Origin: Candidatus Solibacter sp.
GTDB taxonomy: Bacteria; Acidobacteriota; Terriglobia; Bryobacterales; Bryobacteraceae
Direction: 5' to 3'
NCBI GenBank assembly: GCA_017883345.1
Contig: JADGNT010000141.1
Coordinates: 1-9,414, forward strand
Length of the DNA stretch: 9,414 nt
The position numbers and the translations under genes are program-made. Position 1 is the first letter of the stretch. The number at the start of each line of letters is the position of its first letter. Below the pieces are notes generated by a model, which was not told the origin of the DNA, ran no database searches, and worked only from the letters and a program-made list of their open reading frames with translations. Below are positions 4,914-9,414 of the stretch, in pieces.

Positions 4914-7007
4914 ATGAAATCGCTTCGCGCCGCGTTGGCGCTTGCCCTTATGCTGCCCTGCCGCACGCCGGCCGCCGCGCCCGATTGGTTTCCGCGCGCC
5001 GATCTGATGACCATCGGCGTCTACTACTATCCCGAAGCCTGGCCCGAAAATCAGTGGGCGCGCGACATGGCCAACATGCGCAAGCTTGGCATGGAGTTCG
5101 TCCACATGGGCGACTTCGCGTGGGCCTTCATGGAGCCAGAGGAGGGCAAGTACCAGTTCGACTGGCTGGAGAAGAATGTCGCGTTGGCCGCGCAGAACGG
5201 CATGAAAGTGATTCTGTGCACGCCCACCGCGGCGCCGCCGGTGTGGCTCTCGCGCAAACATCCGGAGACGCTAATGGTGGACGCCGCGGGACGGCGCATG
5301 AATCACGGCGGGCGGCAGCAGGGAGACTGGAGCTCGCCGGTGTATCGCGAGTACGCGGCGAAGATCGTCACCGAACTCGCCAAGCGCTTCGGGCACGACA
5401 AGCGCGTGTGGGGCTGGCAGCTCGACAACGAACTCAGCCACTACGAGAAGCAGTACTCCTACTCGCCCGCCGCCACGTTGCGGTTCCGCGACTGGCTGCG
5501 GGAGAGATACGGCGGCATCGACCGGTTGAACACCGATTGGGGCACGGCCTTCTGGTCGATGGTGTACCAGAATTTCGACCAGATCGAGATTCCCAACCAA
5601 CTGGAGCACCCGGCGCTGCCGAATCCGCACGCGCAACTGGATTTCGCCCGCTGGTTCGCCAAGGAGGCGGCCGGATACCTGCGCACGCAGGCCGGGCTGC
5701 TGCGCCAGTATGGGGCGGATCAATGGATCACCACCAACTTCATGGCGATGCACGGCGATATCGACCCGACGCTTTCCGCCAAGGATTTGGACGTCTTCAG
5801 TTGGACGATCTATCCGGTGCATGGCGAGGTGTTCCGCGAGAACGGACCGCTGGGCTTCCGCCTGGGGAGCGGCGCGGTGCAGAGCTTCATGCACGATTTT
5901 ATGCGGCCCATCAACGGCATCTCCGGGCTGATGGAACTGCAGCCGGGGCAGGTCAACTGGGGCGCGATCAACCCGTGGCCGCAGCCGGGCGCGATCCGCA
6001 TGTGGATTCTGCGCGCGTTCGGCGCGGGCGCGCGGATGGTGTGCACGTACCGCTACCGGCAGCCCCTCATCGGCAGCGAACAGTATCACAAGGGGCTGGT
6101 GGAGACCGACGGCGTGACCCCGTCGCCGGGCGGCCGGGAGTATGCCGAGGCCATGCGCGACATCGTCAGCCTGCGCGCCAAATATCGCACGGACGCCAAG
6201 GAGCCGGCCGCGTACGCGAAACGCCGCACCGCGTTCCTGATCAACTTCGACAATCGCTGGGACATCGACATCCATAAGCAGACCACGCGGTGGGATACGG
6301 TGGAGCACTGGATGAAATACTACCGCGCGCTGAAGAGCATGATGGCGCCGGTGGACGTGGTGACCGAAGATCGCGACCTGAGCCGGTATCCGTTCGTGGT
6401 GGCGCCCGCCTACCAACTGGTGGACCATGCGCTGATCGCCAAATGGACGGCATATGCGGAGAACGGCGGGAACCTGGTGCTGACGGCGCGGTCGGGCGAA
6501 AAGGATCGCCGCGGACAATTTCCCGAGACGCTATGGGTGGAGCGGCTCTACAGCTTGATCGGCGCCAAGCTGCCGATTTACGACCTGCTGCCGGGGACCA
6601 TCGAGGGGCACGTGACGGCCGATGGCGTGCGCTATGCGTGGGGAGCGTGGGGCGACGTGCTGGAGCCGCAAGCGGGCACCACCACGCTAGCCACGTACGC
6701 CGACCAGTTCTATGCCGGCAAAGCGGCGGCGGTGACGCGCAAGCTCGGCAAGGGGACGGTGACTTACATCGGCGTGGATACGCTGAACGGCGATCTGGAA
6801 ATGGCGCTGATGCGCAAGCTGTACGCGAGCGCGGGCGCGGCTCCGGCGAATTTGAAGGCGGACTTCCTGGTGGATTGGCGCGACGGCTTCTGGGTGGCGA
6901 CGAACTTCACGTCGACGGCGCAGGCGATTCCGGCGCGCGCCGGAACGCCGTTGCTGCTGGGAACGCGGAGTGTGCCGCCGGGCGGCGTGGCGGTGTGGGT
7001 TGAGTGA
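4914..7007 (+). CDS. Secreted beta-galactosidase, glycoside hydrolase family 42
   Basis: A 697-residue protein, the normal size for GH42. Residues 1-22 form a Sec signal peptide (MKSLR, hydrophobic core, TPAAA), so the enzyme is expected in the periplasm or outside. The TIM-barrel domain begins at GVYYYPEAWPE (35-45). The acid/base Glu173 sits in WQLDNE and the nucleophile Glu341 in LMELQPGQVNWG, both family hallmarks. The trimerisation domain (about 430-625) follows with AFLINFDNRWD, the open-flavodoxin-like segment RYPFVVAPAYQLV (491-503) and GTVTYIGVDT (614-623), and a short C-terminal beta domain ends in PGGVAVWVE. It hydrolyses terminal beta-galactosides; the natural substrate may be a plant oligosaccharide. 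The frame is open further upstream to 4824, but that part lies in the hairpin repeat and encodes Arg-rich sequence, so ATG 4914 before the signal peptide is the start. AAGGG sits only 1 nt before the ATG, an unusual spacing. Confidence 0.95.
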   Translation: MKSLRAALALALMLPCRTPAAAPDWFPRADLMTIGVYYYPEAWPENQWARDMANMRKLGMEFVHMGDFAWAFMEPEEGKYQFDWLEKNVALAAQNGMKVILCTPTAAPPVWLSRKHPETLMVDAAGRRMNHGGRQQGDWSSPVYREYAAKIVTELAKRFGHDKRVWGWQLDNELSHYEKQYSYSPAATLRFRDWLRERYGGIDRLNTDWGTAFWSMVYQNFDQIEIPNQLEHPALPNPHAQLDFARWFAKEAAGYLRTQAGLLRQYGADQWITTNFMAMHGDIDPTLSAKDLDVFSWTIYPVHGEVFRENGPLGFRLGSGAVQSFMHDFMRPINGISGLMELQPGQVNWGAINPWPQPGAIRMWILRAFGAGARMVCTYRYRQPLIGSEQYHKGLVETDGVTPSPGGREYAEAMRDIVSLRAKYRTDAKEPAAYAKRRTAFLINFDNRWDIDIHKQTTRWDTVEHWMKYYRALKSMMAPVDVVTEDRDLSRYPFVVAPAYQLVDHALIAKWTAYAENGGNLVLTARSGEKDRRGQFPETLWVERLYSLIGAKLPIYDLLPGTIEGHVTADGVRYAWGAWGDVLEPQAGTTTLATYADQFYAGKAAAVTRKLGKGTVTYIGVDTLNGDLEMALMRKLYASAGAAPANLKADFLVDWRDGFWVATNFTSTAQAIPARAGTPLLLGTRSVPPGGVAVWVE

Positions 7008-7440
7008 AGCGGAACAAGCCTTCGAAATGGCGATTGCCGTGGAGCCGGCGGATATCGACGTGCTCGGTCACGTCAATAACGTAGTCTACGTTCGCTGGGT
7101 GCAGGATATCGCAGTCGCACACTGGCGGGCGGTGGCGAGCGCGGCGGACCAGGAGAGGCTGCGGTGGATCGTGGTGCGGCACGAGATCGATTACAGGCAG
7201 GCCGCCCGCCTGGGCGACGCGATCCTGGCGCGGACGTGGGTGGGCGCCGCCACACGGATCAAGTTCGAGCGGCACACGGAATTGCTGCGGGCGAGCGACG
7301 GGTGTCTGCTGGCGAAGGCGCGCACGGTTTGGTGCCCCATCGACGCGGTCACGGGCAAGCTGGCGAGTGTGAGCGCGGACGTGAGGGCGGCTTTCTCGGT
7401 GGCTGAGGAAGCGAATCGGGCCGCCGATAAACGCGGATGA
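7000..7440 (+). CDS. Acyl-CoA thioesterase of the hot-dog fold (4HBT/YbgC-like)
   Basis: A protein of 146 residues from TTG 7000, typical of single-domain 4HBT thioesterases. The signature AVEPADIDVLGHVNNVVYVRWVQD lies in residues 13-36 (written here as VEPADIDVLG plus HVNNVVYVRW); Asp20 aligns with the catalytic Asp17 of Pseudomonas 4-hydroxybenzoyl-CoA thioesterase. Further strands are seen at VVRHEIDYRQAARLGD (58-73) and RIKFERHTELLR (86-97). It should hydrolyse acyl-CoA or acyl-ACP thioesters in the cytoplasm; substrate unknown. The TTG start overlaps the galactosidase stop by 8 bp, which suggests translational coupling; ATG 7027 would leave only eight residues before the DxD motif and cut the first strand, but it remains possible. 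The last residues (AADKRG) are encoded by a repeat element that runs across the stop codon. The metabolic link to the galactosidase is not evident. Confidence 0.85.
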   Translation: MSEAEQAFEMAIAVEPADIDVLGHVNNVVYVRWVQDIAVAHWRAVASAADQERLRWIVVRHEIDYRQAARLGDAILARTWVGAATRIKFERHTELLRASDGCLLAKARTVWCPIDAVTGKLASVSADVRAAFSVAEEANRAADKRG

Positions 7441-7477
7441 ACGCGGATAAGCAGCCTTGGTCTTATAGGCGTTGATC
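7426..7477. repeat. 10-bp tandem repeat and hairpin spanning the thioesterase stop codon
   Basis: GATAAACGCG, GATGAACGCG and GATAAGCAG follow each other from 7426 in a 10-bp period. Part of this (7436-7451) has an imperfect inverted copy at 7462-7477 (13 of 16 pairs) across a 10-nt loop, making a hairpin. The stop codon of the thioesterase gene (7438-7440) lies inside the repeat. The GATnAACGC motif resembles short dispersed repeats seen in many environmental bacterial genomes; that resemblance is from memory and not verified. It may serve as a terminator-like structure, but there is no T-tract. Confidence 0.6.
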
Positions 7478-7498
7478 GGCGCTTTCCAGCGCGTCCGG

Positions 7499-7523
7499 TT
7501 GATGACCACAGTGTGGTCACCAA
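7499..7523. promoter_or_regulatory. Operator-like palindrome upstream of the MFS transporter gene
   Basis: The core TGACCACAGTGTGGTCA (7503-7519) is a perfect 8-bp inverted repeat around one central G. It extends on each side by one mismatch and three more pairs, giving 12-bp half sites with 11 matches. The one-base centre and dyad symmetry suit a dimeric DNA-binding regulator better than an RNA hairpin. It lies about 185 bp before the chosen MFS start and 60 bp after the thioesterase stop. No regulator gene is in the window and no promoter boxes could be assigned nearby. Confidence 0.45.
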
Positions 7524-7540
7524 GGGCCGGGTGCGGCGGC

Positions 7541-7571
7541 GCGCGGGGAGGCGAGCGAAGGTCGCCCGCGC
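7541..7571. repeat. GC-rich hairpin in the thioesterase-MFS spacer
   Basis: GCGCGG (7541-7546) pairs with CCGCGC (7566-7571), and after a 4-nt bulge GCGA (7551-7554) pairs with TCGC (7562-7565) around a 7-nt loop. It has no T-tract. It may be part of a composite repeat in this spacer or simply reflect the very high GC content. Confidence 0.35.
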
Positions 7572-7654
7572 TTGCAGTGCAGCTTCCCGGTGTGGGCGCG
7601 GGCGCACCATGACGGATGCGGCGCAGTCCCCCCACGTCCGGGCTGCGCTCGGAT

Positions 7655-7675
7655 GCACAAGGCGGAGCCTTATGC
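7655..7675. repeat. Hairpin just upstream of the MFS start, related to the core of the galactosidase-upstream repeat
   Basis: GCACAAGGC pairs with GCCTTATGC (8 of 9) around a GGA loop. The sequence closely matches 4831-4846 (GCAAAAGGC, then GC, then GCCTT), suggesting the same repeat family. It ends 31 nt before the chosen MFS start and lies in the probable 5' leader, where it could influence translation. Confidence 0.55.
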
Positions 7676-7706
7676 CACTGTAGGGTGTGTGGAGGATGTG
7701 GGAGCA

Positions 7707-8948
7707 TTGAGCGGCACGGGCGCAGGGGGACGCGTCGCGTTTCAGTACCCGAATTTCCGCTACTACATGACGGCGCGAATGCTGGCCACCATCGCCAGCG
7801 AGATGCAGGCGGTAGCGGTGGGCTGGCAGATCTACGGGTTAACGCACCGCGCGCTGGACCTGGGACTGGTGGGGCTGGCGCAATTCCTGCCGGGGATTCT
7901 GCTATTTCTGGTGGCGGGGCAGACGGCGGACCGTTTCCCGCGGCAGCGCATTTTGCAGTGCTGCTATGTGGCATTCACTTGCGTATCGGCGCTGCTTCTG
8001 GCGTTGACACTACGCGGGCTCACGTCGGTGTGGCCGGTTTACGCGGCGCTGTTGTTGAACGGCGTGGTGCGCGCCTTCAACGGTCCGGCGACGCAGGCGT
8101 TCCTGCCGCTGGTGGTGCCGGAAGAGGTATTTCCCAACGCGGTGGCACTGGCATCGGGTGTGTCTCAGGGGGCGATGATCGTGGGGCCGATGGTGGGCGG
8201 CTTGGTCTACGGGCTGACGGGAAGCCCGGCACCGGTCTATGCCGGGGCGATGGCGGCGTGCCTGAGTGCCATGGTGTTGATGGGACAGGTCCGGGTGCAG
8301 GCGGCGCAGCGTCCGCGCGGCATCGCCCGGCCGGGAGTGCTGCTGGACGGGCTGCGCTATCTGTGGCGCGCGAAAATGACGCTGGGGGCGATCTCGCTGG
8401 ACATGTTCGCGGTGCTGCTGGGCGGGGCGGTGGCGCTGATGCCGGTGTTCGCGAAGGACATTCTGGGAGTGGGCGCCACCGGATTGGGGATTCTGCGCGG
8501 CGCACCCGGGACGGGCGCGGTGATCATGGCGATGGTGCTGGCGCACCGTCCGTTCAAGCGGCATGCGGGCGCGATCATGCTGTGGTGCGTCGCCGGGTTC
8601 GGCGCGTGTACGGTGGTGTTCGGGCTGTCGCGAAATGTGGGGTTAAGTGTAGCCGCGCTGGTGATACTGGGCGCCTGCGACATGGTCAGCGTGGTGGTGC
8701 GGCATACCCTGGTACAGATTTCGACGCCGGACGAGATGCGCGGGCGGGTGAGCGCGGTCAACATGATGTTCATCGGGGCGTCGAACGAGGTGGGACAGTT
8801 CGAATCGGGGGTCACGGCGGCGTGGCTGGGGACGGTGCCAGCGGTAGTGGCGGGCGGGGTGGGAACAATCCTGATCGTGGTATTGTGGAGCCGGATATTT
8901 CCCGAATTACGTAGAGTCAATGAGTTGCAACCGACCCGGCAGGCGTGA
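7707..8948 (+). CDS. MFS transporter of the EntS-like MFS_3 (DHA3) family
   Basis: A 413-residue protein from TTG 7707 with about 12 hydrophobic segments, an inner-membrane secondary transporter. The start of the family is clear at YPNFRYYMTARMLAT (14-28). Motif A in the loop between helices 2 and 3 reads GQTADRFPRQR (71-81). The C-half signature TPDEMRGRVSAVN then FIGASNEVGQFESG (about 341-368) is characteristic of the MFS_3 family, which includes the enterobactin exporter EntS and macrolide or drug exporters. The transported compound cannot be told. The frame is open back to 7572, but that part covers repeats and encodes no recognisable domain; GGAGG lies 11 nt before TTG 7707, and an ATG at 7653 is an alternative. 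It is followed after 46 bp by a TonB-dependent receptor gene on the same strand. Coding is strongly G-rich. Confidence 0.88.
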   Translation: MSGTGAGGRVAFQYPNFRYYMTARMLATIASEMQAVAVGWQIYGLTHRALDLGLVGLAQFLPGILLFLVAGQTADRFPRQRILQCCYVAFTCVSALLLALTLRGLTSVWPVYAALLLNGVVRAFNGPATQAFLPLVVPEEVFPNAVALASGVSQGAMIVGPMVGGLVYGLTGSPAPVYAGAMAACLSAMVLMGQVRVQAAQRPRGIARPGVLLDGLRYLWRAKMTLGAISLDMFAVLLGGAVALMPVFAKDILGVGATGLGILRGAPGTGAVIMAMVLAHRPFKRHAGAIMLWCVAGFGACTVVFGLSRNVGLSVAALVILGACDMVSVVVRHTLVQISTPDEMRGRVSAVNMMFIGASNEVGQFESGVTAAWLGTVPAVVAGGVGTILIVVLWSRIFPELRRVNELQPTRQA

Positions 8949-8962
8949 CATCTATAGGAGGA

Positions 8963-8975
8963 GCTTCGTCGAAGC
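8963..8975. other. Small hairpin and ribosome binding site in the leader of the TonB-dependent receptor gene
   Basis: GCTTC (8963-8967) pairs with GAAGC (8971-8975) around GTC. The receptor's ribosome binding site, GGGAG at 8982-8986, follows 6 nt after the hairpin and lies 8 nt before the ATG at 8995. Another purine run, AGGAGGAG at 8956-8963, sits before the hairpin but too far from the ATG to serve it. Confidence 0.4.
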
Positions 8976-8994
8976 CCTAGAGGGAGATTAGAGT

Positions 8995-9414
8995 ATGCGT
9001 AACAATTGGAAATTGAGTGCATTGGTAGTGGGCCTTGGGCTCGCGCTGACGGCCAACGTCTTCGGGCAGGCATCGGCCATCAACGGAGAGATCACGGGGA
9101 CGGTGACGGACCCCTCCGGCGCCGCCGTTTCGGGCGCGACGGTAGAGATCGGCAATACCGACACCGGTTTCAAGCAGTCGGCGAAAACGGGGGACACCGG
9201 GCTCTACCGCTTCACGGTGCTGCCGCTGGGGACCTATGAGATTGCAGTGCAAGCTTCCGGGTTCGGCGCCACGCGCCGCACCGGCATCGCGCTGAGCGCG
9301 GGCGCGACGGCGACGGTGGACATCACGGTGAACGTCGCGGGCACCACCACAATGGTGGATGTAACCGCGTCGGCGGCGATTACGGAGCCGAGCCGCATCG
9401 ACCTGGGCAGCACG
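8995..9414 (+). CDS. Oar-like TonB-dependent receptor with N-terminal carboxypeptidase-regulatory-like domain, 3' end outside window
   Basis: The frame is open to the end of the window (140 codons, no stop). Residues 1-25 form a signal peptide (MRNNWK, hydrophobic core, VFGQA), placing the protein in the outer membrane. Residues about 30-112 form a carboxypeptidase-regulatory-like beta-sandwich (PF13620 type): GEITGTVTDPSGAAVSGATV, GLYRFTVLPLGTYEIAVQ and GFGATRRTGIALSAGATATV. The following VDVTASAAITEPSRIDLGST resembles the segment just before the plug domain of acidobacterial receptors, which usually run to about 1000-1200 residues. The expected role is TonB-driven uptake of a large or scarce nutrient, often an oligosaccharide in this group. 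It follows the MFS gene by 46 bp and could be co-transcribed with it. The ligand is unknown. Confidence 0.88.
   Translation, partial: MRNNWKLSALVVGLGLALTANVFGQASAINGEITGTVTDPSGAAVSGATVEIGNTDTGFKQSAKTGDTGLYRFTVLPLGTYEIAVQASGFGATRRTGIALSAGATATVDITVNVAGTTTMVDVTASAAITEPSRIDLGST

Noticed and set aside
4109..5014. A 301-codon minus-strand frame across the O-methyltransferase 3' end and the repeat element
   Set aside because: It crosses the hairpin repeat and encodes low-complexity Pro/Arg/Cys-rich sequence; no signature of a real protein.
5271..6518. A 415-codon minus-strand frame opposite the galactosidase gene
   Set aside because: Same reason: composition-driven openness, no recognisable domain, while the plus strand encodes a complete GH42 enzyme.
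7572..7706. N-terminal extension of the MFS transporter
   Set aside because: The extension is encoded by inverted repeats and contains no domain or helix; family proteins begin close to residue 1 of the chosen start.
7707..9414. Siderophore export/uptake module (EntS-like MFS plus TonB-dependent receptor)
   Set aside because: The receptor has the acidobacterial Oar-like layout rather than that of a siderophore receptor, no siderophore biosynthesis gene is present, and no iron-responsive operator was recognised.
1..9414. CRISPR arrays, tRNA or rRNA genes, insertion sequences and prophage genes
   Set aside because: No evenly spaced direct repeats with unique spacers, no tRNA-like cloverleaf or rRNA motif noticed by eye, and no transposase, integrase or phage protein in any frame.

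Overview
The window is GC-rich (high GC at third codon positions) and reads as a chromosomal segment of a Gram-negative, probably acidobacterial genome (Bryobacterales/Solibacter-like). The best clue is the last gene: a signal peptide, a carboxypeptidase-regulatory-like beta-sandwich repeat and the beginning of a TonB-dependent receptor, the Oar-like layout that is highly expanded in Acidobacteriota. A lipoprotein and several Sec signal peptides also fit a two-membrane cell. The taxonomic placement is inference from gene content, not from a marker gene.

Left part (1-3496): the 3' end of an isoprenylcysteine-methyltransferase-like membrane protein runs into a strong hairpin terminator that it shares with a convergent gene. 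That gene (minus strand) encodes an exported gamma-glutamyltransferase-family Ntn-hydrolase with a conserved catalytic Thr but a non-classical substrate pocket. Its GTG start directly abuts the ATG of a divergent plus-strand gene for a lipoprotein amidohydrolase of the Amidohydro_2 (FluG-like) type. The two enzymes look like an envelope-located amide-hydrolysing pair with no private promoter space between them.

Middle (3497-4913): a 246-bp spacer holds a possible C-terminal remnant of a minus-strand gene, and the strand composition changes here from C-rich to G-rich on the plus strand. An orphan SAM-dependent O-methyltransferase of the acetylserotonin/hydroxyindole OMT type follows; it lacks the usual catalytic His. 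Behind it lies a compact repeat element: a 12/24-bp tandem repeat leading into a very strong long hairpin.

Right part (4914-9414): a secreted GH42 beta-galactosidase, a hot-dog-fold thioesterase overlapping its stop codon, an EntS-type (MFS_3) transporter and the TonB-dependent receptor are all on the plus strand. The thioesterase-MFS spacer (7441-7706) is packed with inverted repeats, including a near-perfect operator-like palindrome and a hairpin closely related to the core of the repeat element upstream of the galactosidase. Galactosidase, transporter and receptor could form a small galactoside-use locus, but this is only inferred from order and orientation.

No RNA gene, CRISPR array, transposase or phage gene was recognised. 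I see no clear multi-gene novel system. The most notable items are the abutting divergent hydrolase pair, the repeat/hairpin family in the intergenic regions, and the two enzymes with altered active-site residues.
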